64,000 nucleotides of DNA from Poriferisodalis sp965116715 (GTDB lineage: Bacteria; Actinomycetota; Acidimicrobiia; Acidimicrobiales; Poriferisodalaceae). The stretch lies in assembly GCA_965116715.1 (NCBI GenBank), contig OZ220724.1, forward strand, positions 806,001 to 870,000, given 5' to 3'. The notes beneath the pieces are model-generated. The model ran no database searches and was not told where the DNA came from. It was given only the letters and a program-made list of their open reading frames with translations. Shown here piece after piece: positions 1 through 9,282 of the stretch. A program made the translations under genes and the position numbers. Numbering within the stretch: position 1 is the first letter of the stretch; each line of letters begins with the position of its first letter.

Positions 1-971
1 TTGAGCGAAAGCGAGATGCGCTCGCGCTCCCGGTCGATCTCGAGCACCTCCACCGTGACCTCGTCGCCGATGCTGACGACCGAGCTGGGGTGATCGACGT
101 GCTTCCAGGACAGCTCCGACACATGGATGAGACCGTCCATGCCGCCGAGGTCGACGAACGCGCCGAAGCTGACCACCGACGAGACCCGGCCGGTTCGCCG
201 CTCGCCGCGCTGGAGATCTCGCAGGAAACCCTCCCGCTCCTCCTTGAGGCTCTCTTCCAGCCAGGCACGCCGGCTGAGCACGACGTTGTTGCGGTTCTTG
301 TCGAGCTCGATGATCTTCGCTTCCAGCTCACGGCCGACGTAGGGGGCAAGGTCCCGGACCCGCCGCAGCTCCACCAGCGACGCCGGCAGGAAGCCGCGCA
401 AGCCGATATCGACGATCAGCCCGCCCTTCACCACCTCGATGACCGGGCCCTTGACGATCCCGTTGGACTCGCGGATCTCCTCGATGCGGCCCCAGGCACG
501 CTCGTACTGCGCTCGCTTCTTGGACAGGACCAGACGGCCATCGGGGTCCTCCTTCTGGAGGACGAGCGCCTCGATCTGATCACCGACCTCCACCACGTCG
601 GACGGGTCGATGTCGTGGCGGATGGAGAGCTCACGAGACGGGATGACACCCTCGGACTTGAAGCCGATGTCCAGCAGCACCTCGTCGCGGTCGACCCGCA
701 CGATGGTGCCGGCCACGATGTCGCCATCGTCGAATTCGACAATGGTCTGCGCAATCGCGTCCTCGAACGACGTGTCACCGAGATCGTCCATCGTGACGGT
801 GCGTGGCACATAGTCGCCCGCATCGGTGAAGGTTCCGAACTCGCCCTGTGAGGCTCCGTTGCCCCCCTCATCGCCCGTGCTCTCGCCACCCGGCGGGTCC
901 GGCGGAGTCTCGGCAGGATCTTCGGTCGATGCTTCTTCGATATCTGGGGCGGGGGCGAGTGCGTCGGTCAC
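1..971 (-). CDS. rpsA: 30S ribosomal protein S1 (C-terminal end outside window)
   Basis: RNA-binding protein of the small ribosomal subunit that helps load mRNA. About 323 residues are visible. An acidic, Pro/Gly-rich leader (about residues 1-80) is followed by consecutive S1 OB-fold repeats; the best-kept stretches read VLLDIGFKSEGVIP, GLIVDIGLRGFLPASLV and FGAFVDLGGMDGLIHVSELS. The reading frame runs off the left edge, so the last repeat(s) are missing. The GTG start at 971 is the best candidate in this frame, with no strong Shine-Dalgarno. It lies 80 bases downstream of polA on the same strand; the order polA-rpsA is known from mycobacteria and other actinobacteria. Confidence 0.95.
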   Translation of the reverse strand, partial: MTDALAPAPDIEEASTEDPAETPPDPPGGESTGDEGGNGASQGEFGTFTDAGDYVPRTVTMDDLGDTSFEDAIAQTIVEFDDGDIVAGTIVRVDRDEVLLDIGFKSEGVIPSRELSIRHDIDPSDVVEVGDQIEALVLQKEDPDGRLVLSKKRAQYERAWGRIEEIRESNGIVKGPVIEVVKGGLIVDIGLRGFLPASLVELRRVRDLAPYVGRELEAKIIELDKNRNNVVLSRRAWLEESLKEEREGFLRDLQRGERRTGRVSSVVSFGAFVDLGGMDGLIHVSELSWKHVDHPSSVVSIGDEVTVEVLEIDRERERISLSL

Positions 972-1051
972 GGAGGGAATGCTCAGGTCGGCAATACGGG
1001 CGCAGGCGGCCGAGCATGCCGCACGCAGCGCACGGAAAGGCTACCGACTGG

Positions 1052-3772
1052 TCAGCCCTTGGCGTCTGCCCACGTGGCGCCCACGGCGACATGAACTTCC
1101 AGCGGGACGGCCAGATCGGCGGCATTCCGCATGATGTCGACCGTCAGCTCGTTCACCTCGGCAGCCTCGGCAGGGTCCACTTCGAGGATCACCTCGTCAT
1201 GCACCTGCAGCACCAGCCGGCTGGAGGCGGCGCGATCTCGCAGTGCTTCGTCCAGCCGGATGAGCGCCACCTTGAAGATGTCCGCCGCCAAGCCCTGGAT
1301 GGGAGCATTCATGGCTTGACGCTCGGCCGCCTGGCGCACGCGGAAGTTGCGAGACGTCAGTTCGGGCAGCGGGCGACGCCGTCCGAAGGCCGTCTCGGTG
1401 TACCCCCGCTCGCGGCTCTGCTCGACCACCCCGTCCATGAACGACCGCACATGCGGGAAGGCCTCGAAGTAGGCGCTCAGGATTCCCGCCGCCTCGTCGG
1501 TCGGCACGCCCAGACGCTGCCCGAGCCCATAGGCCTCCATCCCGTAGGCGAGGCCGTAGCTGACCATCTTCGCGACGGACCGCTGCTGCGGGGAGACGTC
1601 GCCAGCTTCGATGCCGAACAGCGACGCTGCAGTGGTGCTGTGAATGTCGCGTCCCGCCTCGAAGGCGGAGACGAGGCCGGGGTCGCCGGAGAGGTGGGCA
1701 ATCACCCGCAACTCGATCTGGTTGTAGTCGGCGATGAGCAGCTCGAACCCGTCGGCCGGCACGAACGCGCGCCGGAACAGCCGACCCTGCTCGGTGCGCA
1801 CCGGGATGTTGTGCAGATTCGGGTCCTCCGAGCTGAGCCGACCGGTACGGGCAACCGTCTGGTTGAACGTGGCATGGATGCGTTCGTCCGTCCCGACGCA
1901 CTCCAGCAGGCCGACGCCGTAGGTGGAGCGCAGCTTTTCCACCTCCCGGTAGGCGAGCAGCTGGTCCGCGATCGGGTGCAGACCCCGCAGCGATTCCAGC
2001 GCTGCGGCGTTGGTGGAGTAGCCGGTCTTGGTCTTGCGATGCGGCGGCAGCGCCAGGTCCTCGAATAGCACCTCCGCAAGCTGTTTGGGCGAGTTGACGT
2101 TGAGATCGTCCCGACCCGCAAGCCGCCGAACTTCGGCCTCCAGCGCGGACACCTCGCTGGTGAGGTGGTCTCGCAGTGTCTCCAGCTCTTCGCGGTCGAC
2201 GCCGATGCCGGCGACCTCCATGCGCGCCAGCACCGAGATGAGCGGGCGCTCGATGTCCCGGTACAGGTCTGACATGCCCAGATCTGCCAGCTCCCGGTCG
2301 AGCGCCGGCGCGAGCATCGCGACGGCGAGGGCATCGCGGCTCGCGGTGGCTTGCCCGACGGGGCCGGAGGCATCCACGGCATCGAAGTCGAGTTGGCCCT
2401 CGGTCTCGGTCTCGACGAGCTCCACCCCGCAGTGTCTCGCCAGCAGCGTGCTCAGCTCGCCGCGGCCCTCGGGGGGATGGATGAGGTAGGCCGCTATGGC
2501 AGTGTCGATTTCGAGCCCCGCGAGCGCCTCACCGGCTTCGATATCGCCCGGCAGCCGAGCGAGTGCTCTCATCAGCGGCTTCGCTTGATGGATGTGGACA
2601 CCGGGTCCGTCACGCCCGACCAGCTCGGCGATCGATGCTGCGATCTCGGTGAGCTCGAGGAGCTCGGGGGCAAGGGCAAGCACGCTGCCTTCTGACGGAT
2701 CCACGGCGACCGCGAGCACACCCAGCGAGCCGTCATGCTCGAGCGCGCAGCCCAGCGACACGGGCTCGGTCCGCTGCGCCAGCTCGCTGAGCAACGCCGC
2801 CGCCTCGGCGGGACTGGTGAACGGCACCAGTTCTACGTCGGCGAGCCGCGAGGTGGTTTCGGCGCCTGCGGCAGGCTCGAGCAGGCCGTCGAGCGATGTG
2901 CCGGCCAGCGCCTCACGCAGCCGTGCATGCAGGGTGCCGAATTCCAAGAACTCGAACGTGCGTGTCACAAGATCGGCGTCGAAGCCGTCCCATTGGAGGT
3001 CGGCGGCCGTGACGTCGGTCGGCGCGTCGGTCCGCAGTGCCATCAGCTCGACATTGCGGCGCACGTCATCCTGGTGCGACGCCAAATTCTCGGCCAGCTT
3101 CGGGCTCTGCTCAGATGCCGCAGCCAGCAGTGCTTCGACGCTGCCGTACTTGTTGAGGAGCTTGGCTGCGGTCTTCTCGCCGACGCCGGGCACCCCCGGC
3201 AGATTGTCCGACGGGTCGCCGCGCAGCGCGGCGTACTGCACGTAGAGGTCCGGGGTGACGCCGGTGCGCTCGGCGATGCCCGCCTCGTCGTAGAGCGCGT
3301 AGTCGGTGACGCCCCGCCGGTTGTACAGCACGCGGATGTGCGGGTCAGCCACAAGCTGGTACACGTCGCGGTCGCCGCTGACAATCAGCACGTCGTCGCC
3401 GCGCTGTCCTGCCTCGGATGCCAGCGTGGCCAGCAGGTCATCGGCTTCGAAACCGGCACAGTCCACCGCCGGAATGCTCAGCGACTCGAGCACCTGCCGC
3501 ACGAGGCCGAGCTGATCTATGAGTGTCGCGGGGGTCTCGTCGCGGTGCGCCTTGTACCGCGGTTCGGCTTGATGCCGGAACGTCGGCTCGCGGCGGTCAA
3601 AGCACACGGCAATGGCGTCAGGACGGTGATCGCGCACCAGGTTGACCAGCATGGACGTGAACCCGAAGACTGCACCGGTGGGCTGGCCCGAACGGGTGGC
3701 CATGTCCTCTCCGATGGCGAAGAACGCCCGGTAGGTCAGAGAGTTCCCGTCGAGCAGCAGGAGCTTCGACAT
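1052..3772 (-). CDS. polA: DNA polymerase I
   Basis: Repair and Okazaki-fragment-processing polymerase, 906 residues, full family length. The N-terminal 5'-3' exonuclease domain (about 1-290) has the acidic YKAHRDE and VSGDRDVYQLV segments and the helix-3-turn-helix LRGDPSDNLPGVPGVGEK. The C-terminal polymerase domain has motif A (DYNQIELRVIAHLSGDP), motif B (RSVAKMVSYGLAYGM) and motif C (QVHDEVILEV). In the middle domain the first proofreading motif, DxE in E. coli, reads VSLGCALEHDG, so the metal-binding acids are missing and 3'-5' proofreading is probably absent, as in other actinobacterial and Taq-type enzymes. It sits between the ANTAR regulator and rpsA. Confidence 0.97.
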   Translation of the reverse strand: MSKLLLLDGNSLTYRAFFAIGEDMATRSGQPTGAVFGFTSMLVNLVRDHRPDAIAVCFDRREPTFRHQAEPRYKAHRDETPATLIDQLGLVRQVLESLSIPAVDCAGFEADDLLATLASEAGQRGDDVLIVSGDRDVYQLVADPHIRVLYNRRGVTDYALYDEAGIAERTGVTPDLYVQYAALRGDPSDNLPGVPGVGEKTAAKLLNKYGSVEALLAAASEQSPKLAENLASHQDDVRRNVELMALRTDAPTDVTAADLQWDGFDADLVTRTFEFLEFGTLHARLREALAGTSLDGLLEPAAGAETTSRLADVELVPFTSPAEAAALLSELAQRTEPVSLGCALEHDGSLGVLAVAVDPSEGSVLALAPELLELTEIAASIAELVGRDGPGVHIHQAKPLMRALARLPGDIEAGEALAGLEIDTAIAAYLIHPPEGRGELSTLLARHCGVELVETETEGQLDFDAVDASGPVGQATASRDALAVAMLAPALDRELADLGMSDLYRDIERPLISVLARMEVAGIGVDREELETLRDHLTSEVSALEAEVRRLAGRDDLNVNSPKQLAEVLFEDLALPPHRKTKTGYSTNAAALESLRGLHPIADQLLAYREVEKLRSTYGVGLLECVGTDERIHATFNQTVARTGRLSSEDPNLHNIPVRTEQGRLFRRAFVPADGFELLIADYNQIELRVIAHLSGDPGLVSAFEAGRDIHSTTAASLFGIEAGDVSPQQRSVAKMVSYGLAYGMEAYGLGQRLGVPTDEAAGILSAYFEAFPHVRSFMDGVVEQSRERGYTETAFGRRRPLPELTSRNFRVRQAAERQAMNAPIQGLAADIFKVALIRLDEALRDRAASSRLVLQVHDEVILEVDPAEAAEVNELTVDIMRNAADLAVPLEVHVAVGATWADAKG

Positions 3773-3815
3773 CGGAACTCTCCCAACCCGGTGACGCTGC
3801 GGTCGCCTCGGATGC

Positions 3816-4391
3816 TCAGGGCGTCAGCAGGCCATCGACGATCTGCTGCGCTATGTCCCGCATCTTCGCGCGGTTGGCCATTGCCGTACTGCGGATGAAC
3901 TCGAACGCGTCCCGCTCGGAGAGCTCGAAATTGTCCATGAGCAGGCCCTTCGCACGCTCCACGGCCTTGCGCGTCTCCAGCTTCTCCTCGAGGCTCTCGA
4001 CGGTGTCCTCGAGCTCTCTCATCTCGGTATAGCGGCCCCACGCGACCTCGATGGCCGAGACCAGCTCTTCGCGCTGGAACGGCTTCACCAGGTACGAGAG
4101 CACACCGGCATCGCGGGCTTCCGCGATGAGATGGCGCTTGCTGAACGCCGTGAGTATGAGCACGGCAGACGTGCGGTCCGCGGCGACCTCGCGTGCCGCA
4201 TCGAGGCCGTCGCGGCCAGGCATCTGGATGTCGAAGATGCACACCTCGGGCTGGTGCTGGCGTGCCAGCTCCACGGCTTCATCGCCACGACCCGTTTCTG
4301 CCACGACGACGTAGCCCTCGTCTTCGAGCATCTCGCGCAGATCGAGCCGGATGATGGCCTCGTCCTCTGCGATCACGACTCGCTTGGACAC
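3816..4391 (-). CDS. pdtaR: ANTAR-domain response regulator (PdtaR-like)
   Basis: Two-component response regulator that acts on RNA rather than DNA. Residues 1-120 form a receiver domain with acidic pocket EDE (9-11), phospho-acceptor D54 (CIFDIQMPG) and the conserved Lys of YLVKPF. Residues about 125-188 form an ANTAR helix bundle (AVERAKGLLMDNFELSERDAF). ANTAR proteins bind paired hexaloop RNA hairpins and act as antiterminators; in Mycobacterium the homologue Rv1626 is paired with the histidine kinase PdtaS. No kinase gene is next to it here. It lies 43 bases upstream of polA, the same neighbourhood as in mycobacteria. Confidence 0.93.
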   Translation of the reverse strand: MSKRVVIAEDEAIIRLDLREMLEDEGYVVVAETGRGDEAVELARQHQPEVCIFDIQMPGRDGLDAAREVAADRTSAVLILTAFSKRHLIAEARDAGVLSYLVKPFQREELVSAIEVAWGRYTEMRELEDTVESLEEKLETRKAVERAKGLLMDNFELSERDAFEFIRSTAMANRAKMRDIAQQIVDGLLTP

Positions 4392-4509
4392 TCGCTCTCT
4401 CCTCGCGGCTGGGTCGAAGGGGTCGGCACTACCGGCCCGGCGGCTGCGGGTCGGTCAGCCTACCGGTCGAGCTATGAGCCATCTGCGGAATTCTGTGTCT
4501 TGTCTTCAG

Positions 4510-4592
4510 TGCCCGGGGCGGGATTCGAACCCGCACGCCCGCGAGGGCAGAGGATTTTGAGTCCCCCGTGTCTGCCATTTCACCACCCGGGC
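4510..4592 (-). tRNA. tRNA-Leu (anticodon CAA)
   Basis: On the minus strand the 7-bp acceptor stem GCCCGGG/CCCGGGC closes a cloverleaf with D arm, an anticodon loop CTCAAAA reading CAA, a long variable arm (class II, as expected for Leu) and the T-arm GGTTCGAATCC. The discriminator base is A, and CCA is not encoded. About 83 nt long. It stands alone between the pdtaR-like gene and the divergent fabD. Confidence 0.95.
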
Positions 4593-4728
4593 ATTGGGGC
4601 GCCTCAGCGTATCGAGCAGAGCTGTCACCCTCGCCGTTCGGTGAGCCACCTACCATTTGTCCCGCGTTCACTGCGTCGCCACCCGGGAACAACCTGTTGT
4701 TCGGCACCGGCGCTGTGTAGGAGGCCGA

Positions 4729-5913
4729 GTGCTCGCATTCACATTCCCGGGTCAGGGCTCGCAACAGCCCGGCATGGGTGAAGCTTGGACCGCCCATGAG
4801 TCGTGGGAGCTGGTCACCGAGGCATCCGACGCCTGCGGGCGTGATGTCGCGGCGCTGCTGCTGGACGCTGATGCCGACGAGCTGCGCCACACGCGCAACT
4901 CGCAGCTGTCGACGTTCGTGCTGTCGATGGTCGTGCTCGACGCAGTTGAGCGCACCGGCGCCACGTTCTCGTGTGCGGCCGGGCACTCATTGGGCGAGTA
5001 CAGCGCGCTCACCGCGACCGGTGCTTTGGCGTACGACGACGCCGTCCGGTTGGTTGCTGAGCGTGGCGAGGCAATGCAGGTGGCCGCTGACGAGCAGGAA
5101 GGGACGATGGCTGCGGTGCTGGGTCTCGACGACAACCTCGTGGCAGAGGCGTGCGACGCCACGCCTGGTGACGTCTGGGTCGCGAACTACAACGCCCCGG
5201 GCCAGGTCGTCATCGCAGGCGCACCGGACGCCGTTGCCGTCGCCGGCGACGAGGCAAAGGCGGCTGGCGCGAAACGGCTGATGCAGCTGCCCGTGGGCGG
5301 TGCCTTCCACACGCCGTTCATGCAGCCGGCCAGGGATCGACTGCGCAAGGCGCTGGCCGAGGTCGAGATCCGGGCGCCGAGCGTGCCCGTGGTGGCCAAT
5401 GTCGACGCACGGCCGCGTTCGGATGCTGACGAATGGCGCACACTGCTCGCACAGCAGCTCACCAGCCCGGTGCTGTGGCGCGCAAGCCTCCATGCGCTGG
5501 CCGACCTCGGCGTCACCACCTTTGTGGAGCTCGGCCCGGGCAAGGTGCTGACCGGCATGACCAAGCGGACGCATCGAGATGCGACATCGATGGCGGTCTC
5601 CACGCCCACCGATATCGACGCGCTGATGGAAGCACTCGCAACGGATGCGCCTTCGGCCCCGACCGTGCTGGGCGGCGAGAACCTGTACGTCACCGAGCGC
5701 CTCATCGTCAGCCCATGCGCCGGCATCTTCACGCTCAGCCCCGACATCGGCGACGGCCAGCAAGTCAAGGTGGGCGATGTCATCGGCCACGTCGCCGGGG
5801 AGGAAGTGCGCTCCGCATTCGCGGGTACTGTCATGGGGATCATGGCCGTCGAAGGCGAACGGGTCACCGCCCGGCAGCCTGTTGCATGGCTGCGAACGCC
5901 AATTGGCGACTGA
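4729..5913 (+). CDS. fabD: Malonyl-CoA:ACP transacylase with C-terminal biotinyl/lipoyl-like domain
   Basis: Transfers malonyl from CoA to acyl carrier protein, the entry step of type II fatty acid synthesis. Start chosen at GTG 4729: AGGAGG lies 4 bases upstream and the protein then opens with the family's usual FTFPGQGSQ. Catalytic S87 (GHSLGE), substrate R-containing VAERG motif, and H194 (GGAFHTPFM). The transacylase ends near residue 305; residues about 320-390 form an extra small beta domain (VSPCAGIFTLSPDIGDGQQVKVGDVIGHVAGEE...FAGTVMGI) resembling a biotinyl/lipoyl attachment domain. The turn that normally carries the modified lysine reads AGEEVRS, so it probably is not biotinylated. 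First gene of the fab block. Confidence 0.93.
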   Translation: MLAFTFPGQGSQQPGMGEAWTAHESWELVTEASDACGRDVAALLLDADADELRHTRNSQLSTFVLSMVVLDAVERTGATFSCAAGHSLGEYSALTATGALAYDDAVRLVAERGEAMQVAADEQEGTMAAVLGLDDNLVAEACDATPGDVWVANYNAPGQVVIAGAPDAVAVAGDEAKAAGAKRLMQLPVGGAFHTPFMQPARDRLRKALAEVEIRAPSVPVVANVDARPRSDADEWRTLLAQQLTSPVLWRASLHALADLGVTTFVELGPGKVLTGMTKRTHRDATSMAVSTPTDIDALMEALATDAPSAPTVLGGENLYVTERLIVSPCAGIFTLSPDIGDGQQVKVGDVIGHVAGEEVRSAFAGTVMGIMAVEGERVTARQPVAWLRTPIGD

Positions 5914-5941
5914 CCAGAGGTACCTGAGGGGGAGGCCACAG

Positions 5942-6907
5942 ATGACGCTCAGCGTGGGAAACGCATCTAGCGCGCGCATTGTCGGCATCGGGACGGCGCT
6001 CGGGGAACGCGTCGTCACCAACCAGGATCTCTCCGAGATGGTCGACACCTCCGACGAGTGGATCATCGAGCGCACCGGCATCAAGCAGCGCAACATCGGC
6101 GGCACCACCGCCGGCTTGGCCGCACGTGCCGGAACAGCGGCGATGGAGGTCGCCGGCGTCGATCCGTCGAGCATCGACATGCTCATCCTGGCCACCACCA
6201 CGCCGGATCGCTGCGTTCCGGCATCGTCGTCGCGCGTGCAGGAGGCGCTCGGCCTCGATTGCGGCGCGATGGACGTGAACGCCGCCTGCTCGGGATTCGT
6301 CTACTCGCTGGTAGCCGGCCACGGCATGATCGCCATGGGCCATGAGCGGGTCTTGGTCATCGGTGCCGAAGTGCTCTCCCGGATCACCGACTGGAACGAC
6401 CGGGCCACCTGCATCCTGTTCGCCGACGGCTCGGGCGCAGCAGTGCTCGAGCGAAGCGAGCAAGGCTCGGACCTCCTCGGCTGGCACGTCTCGAGCGACG
6501 GTTCCATGGAGGAGCAGCTGTACTGCGAGCACGATGGCTACATCCAGATGGCGGGCCAGGCGGTGTTCAAGAAGGCCGTGTTGGTGATGGAGGAATCTGC
6601 GCGCCAGTCGATGAAGCAGGCTGGCCTGACGGCCGACGACATCGACGTCGTGGTGCCCCATCAGGCCAACGTCCGCATCGTCGAGACCGCCTGCAAGCGG
6701 CTGCGCATCCCCTATGAGAAGGCGGCCATGGTGATCGAGCGCACCGGCAACACCTCATCGGCCTCGATTCCCCTCGCGCTCGACGACGCCGTGCGCGGCG
6801 GCCGGATCAACGAGGGCGACAACGTGCTGCTCGTCGGATTCGGCGCTGGCATGACCTCGGCGTCGGCACTGCTGCGCTGGTCGGGTGCTCCCGCCCGAGC
6901 CTTCTGA
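5942..6907 (+). CDS. fabH: 3-oxoacyl-ACP synthase III
   Basis: Initiates fatty acid synthesis by condensing an acyl-CoA primer with malonyl-ACP. 321 residues, normal length. The Cys-His-Asn triad is visible: C116 (NAACSGF), H240 (VPHQANVRI) and N270 (ERTGNTSSAS). The ATG start is preceded by a strong GGGGGAGG. It begins 28 bases after fabD, so it is very likely co-transcribed. In actinobacteria FabH often prefers branched primers; the sequence alone does not settle primer choice. Confidence 0.97.
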   Translation: MTLSVGNASSARIVGIGTALGERVVTNQDLSEMVDTSDEWIIERTGIKQRNIGGTTAGLAARAGTAAMEVAGVDPSSIDMLILATTTPDRCVPASSSRVQEALGLDCGAMDVNAACSGFVYSLVAGHGMIAMGHERVLVIGAEVLSRITDWNDRATCILFADGSGAAVLERSEQGSDLLGWHVSSDGSMEEQLYCEHDGYIQMAGQAVFKKAVLVMEESARQSMKQAGLTADDIDVVVPHQANVRIVETACKRLRIPYEKAAMVIERTGNTSSASIPLALDDAVRGGRINEGDNVLLVGFGAGMTSASALLRWSGAPARAF

Positions 6908-6974
6908 GCGCCGGATTCCGACCACGAACTCGGTGACCGAGAATCGACTGCCAGCGTCACGTACACGGTTCACG

Positions 6975-7700
6975 ATGAATCAGCCCCCAGCAACACCACG
7001 AACCGTCCTCGTCACGGGTGGCAGCCGCGGCATCGGTCTGGCCACTGCCCAGCTGTTTGCCGACGCAGGCCACCGGGTGGCCGTCACCAGCCGCACCGAG
7101 GCTCCCGACGACAGCCGCCTGCTGTGGGTGGCGTGTGACCAAGCCGACAGCGACGCGGTCGACGACGCCTACGCATCCATCGAGGCAGAACTCGGCTCCG
7201 TGGAGATCCTGGTGGCGAATGCCGGGATCACCCGCGACCAGCTCGTGCTGCGCATGGCAGACGACGACTTCGCAGCGGTCGTCGACACGAACTTGACCGG
7301 CGCGTACAGGATGGCCAAGCGGGCAGCTCGGCCGATGCTGCGCGCACGCTGGGGACGGCTGATCTTCGTTTCCTCGGTAGTCGGGTTGCTGGGCTCGGCC
7401 GGACAGGTCAACTACGCCGCATCCAAGGCGGGCCTCGTGGGCATGGCCCGATCACTGGCCCGAGAACTCGGTTCGCGCGGCATCACCGCGAATGTCGTGG
7501 CGCCCGGGCCGGTCGCGACCGAGATGTTCGGGGCATTGAACGACGAGCAGCAAGCCGCCATCACCGACGCAGTGCCGCTGGGACGGGTGGCGGAACCGTC
7601 CGAGATCGCTGCTGCAGTGGCGTTTCTGGCCTCTGAGGCGGGCGCGTACATCACCGGCGCCGTGATACCCGTCGACGGCGGCCTCGGAATGGGCCATTGA
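6975..7700 (+). CDS. fabG: 3-oxoacyl-ACP reductase (SDR family)
   Basis: NADPH-dependent reductase for the first reduction of the elongation cycle. 241 residues. Rossmann motif TGGSRGIG (14-21), NAGI (82-85), catalytic S134, Y147 and K151 (VNYAASK), and the C-terminal GAVIPVDGGLGMGH typical of FabG. ATG 6975 was chosen because the family N-terminus (RTVLVTGGSRGIG) follows at once; an in-frame upstream extension back to 6885 has no family similarity. Position between fabH and acpP supports FabG rather than another SDR. Confidence 0.93.
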   Translation: MNQPPATPRTVLVTGGSRGIGLATAQLFADAGHRVAVTSRTEAPDDSRLLWVACDQADSDAVDDAYASIEAELGSVEILVANAGITRDQLVLRMADDDFAAVVDTNLTGAYRMAKRAARPMLRARWGRLIFVSSVVGLLGSAGQVNYAASKAGLVGMARSLARELGSRGITANVVAPGPVATEMFGALNDEQQAAITDAVPLGRVAEPSEIAAAVAFLASEAGAYITGAVIPVDGGLGMGH

Positions 7701-7822
7701 GTGCCGTCCAAAATGGTGCAGGGCGAATCGGTGCAGGGCCGTAGCGTTGCGGCACCTACACTTCGCGTTCGCACGGCCGTCGGGGGCTCGTGCGGAGACC
7801 GCCCACACATGAGGGGATCAGC

Positions 7823-8056
7823 ATGAGTGACACGTTGGATCGATTCCGTGACTGTGCCGTCGAGGTGCTGGCCGTGGATCCCGAGCAGGTCACGCCCGAG
7901 GCCAGCTTCGCTGATGACCTCGACGCCGACAGCTTGGACCTGGTCGAGCTGGTGATGGCTTTGGAAGAGGAGTTCGACATCAGCGTGGACGAGGAAGAAC
8001 TGGAAGACGTCACCACCGTCGCCCACGCGATCCAGCTGGTCGAATCGAAACTGTGA
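7823..8056 (+). CDS. acpP: Acyl carrier protein
   Basis: Carrier of growing acyl chains on a 4'-phosphopantetheine arm. 77 residues, strongly acidic, with the attachment serine S37 in the canonical DADSLDLVEL. The ATG at 7823 follows GAGGGG with good spacing; the in-frame upstream codons to 7790 are not family-like. Gap of 122 bases after fabG, 40 bases before fabF. Confidence 0.97.
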   Translation: MSDTLDRFRDCAVEVLAVDPEQVTPEASFADDLDADSLDLVELVMALEEEFDISVDEEELEDVTTVAHAIQLVESKL

Positions 8057-8096
8057 GGACTGTCCTGCTGAGCCATGGGCAGCGAGCGTCAAACCA

Positions 8097-9272
8097 ATGA
8101 CTGACGGGCGTCGGGTAGCTGTCGTCGGCCTCGGCGTCGTCTCGTGCGCCGGAACCGGCGTGGACGACTTCTGGCAGGGATTGAACTCCGAGCCGCCAGA
8201 GGGAGAACGGCGCGTCGTCGACTTCGATCCGGCGCCGTTCTACGACAATCCCAAGGAGGCCCGCCGAGCCGATCGATCAACGCAGCTCGGCATGGCATCG
8301 GCCGCTGAGGCCATGGCCGGCGCGGGCGAGCTTGCGTCGGATCCAGATCGCTGCGGCGTGATCTACGGCACGGGCGTCGGCGGCCTGCAGACATTCGAAG
8401 ACCAGGTGCTCGTGCTCGATCGCAAGGGTGCGCGCCGGGTCTCCCCCTTCATGGTCCCGATGATGATGCCCAACGCCCCCGGAGCCGCCATCTCGATGCG
8501 CTACGGGCTGGCCGGGCCATGCGAGGTGCTGACGACCGCATGCGCCGCGGGGACACACTCGATCGGGTACGCGGCGCGGCTGATCCGCCTCGGCGTCGCC
8601 GACGTGATCGTCGCCGGCGGCTGCGAGTCGGTGATGACGCCGGTGGGCACCGCGGGTTTCGTCAACATGACCGCCCTGTCGACCAGCGGCATCTCGATGC
8701 CGTTCGACAAGAACCGCGACGGCTTCATGATGACCGAGGGCGCCGCCACCCTGGTGCTCGAGGAATGGGACTCAGCGGTAGCGCGAGGCGCCACGATCTG
8801 GGGTGAAGTGCTCGGCACCGCTTCGAATGCCGATGCGCACCACATCACCGCACCGGCTCCTGGCGGCGCCGGCGCGCTGCGCTGCATGCAGCTCGCCATC
8901 GATGACGCTGGCCTGGTGCCCGACGACATCGTCCACGTGAACGCACACGGCACGTCGACCCCGCTGAACGACGCAGCCGAAGCCGAGGCGCTCAACAAGC
9001 TGTTCGGCCCCAACGGTCCGCTCGTGACCTCCACCAAGGGCGTCACGGGGCATGCGCTCGGTGCCGCAGGAGCGCTGGAGGCCATCGCTGTGCTGCTGTC
9101 GATGCACCACCGCAAGATCCCTGCCACGGCCGGCTGGACAACGCCCGATCCTGAGCTCGCAGAGTTCCGCTTGGTGACCGGTCAGGCGGCCGACTGGGAG
9201 CCGGGCCCCTCGATCAGCAACTCGTTCGGCTTCGGCGGCCACAACGGCTGCATCGTGCTCGGCCCCGCCTGA
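8097..9272 (+). CDS. fabF: 3-oxoacyl-ACP synthase II
   Basis: Chain-elongating condensing enzyme. 391 residues. Active-site C149 (TTACAAGTHS), H284 (VNAHGTSTPLND) and H319 (KGVTGHALGAAG), plus the C-terminal glycine-rich NSFGFGGHNG. Last gene of the fab block; it ends 10 bases before the convergent hydrolase gene. The block fabD-fabH-(fabG)-acpP-fabF matches the compact FAS-II cluster of streptomycete-type actinobacteria, with fabG inserted. No enoyl reductase is in the block; a fabZ-like dehydratase lies 26 kb away. Confidence 0.97.
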   Translation: MTDGRRVAVVGLGVVSCAGTGVDDFWQGLNSEPPEGERRVVDFDPAPFYDNPKEARRADRSTQLGMASAAEAMAGAGELASDPDRCGVIYGTGVGGLQTFEDQVLVLDRKGARRVSPFMVPMMMPNAPGAAISMRYGLAGPCEVLTTACAAGTHSIGYAARLIRLGVADVIVAGGCESVMTPVGTAGFVNMTALSTSGISMPFDKNRDGFMMTEGAATLVLEEWDSAVARGATIWGEVLGTASNADAHHITAPAPGGAGALRCMQLAIDDAGLVPDDIVHVNAHGTSTPLNDAAEAEALNKLFGPNGPLVTSTKGVTGHALGAAGALEAIAVLLSMHHRKIPATAGWTTPDPELAEFRLVTGQAADWEPGPSISNSFGFGGHNGCIVLGPA

Positions 9273-9282
9273 GGCCGTTCAG

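Noticed and set aside
90..851. Long plus-strand ORF opposite rpsA
   Set aside because: High-GC antisense shadow; the minus strand encodes clear S1 repeats.
2735..3898. Plus-strand ORF of 387 codons opposite polA
   Set aside because: No family features; polA motifs are on the other strand across the whole span.
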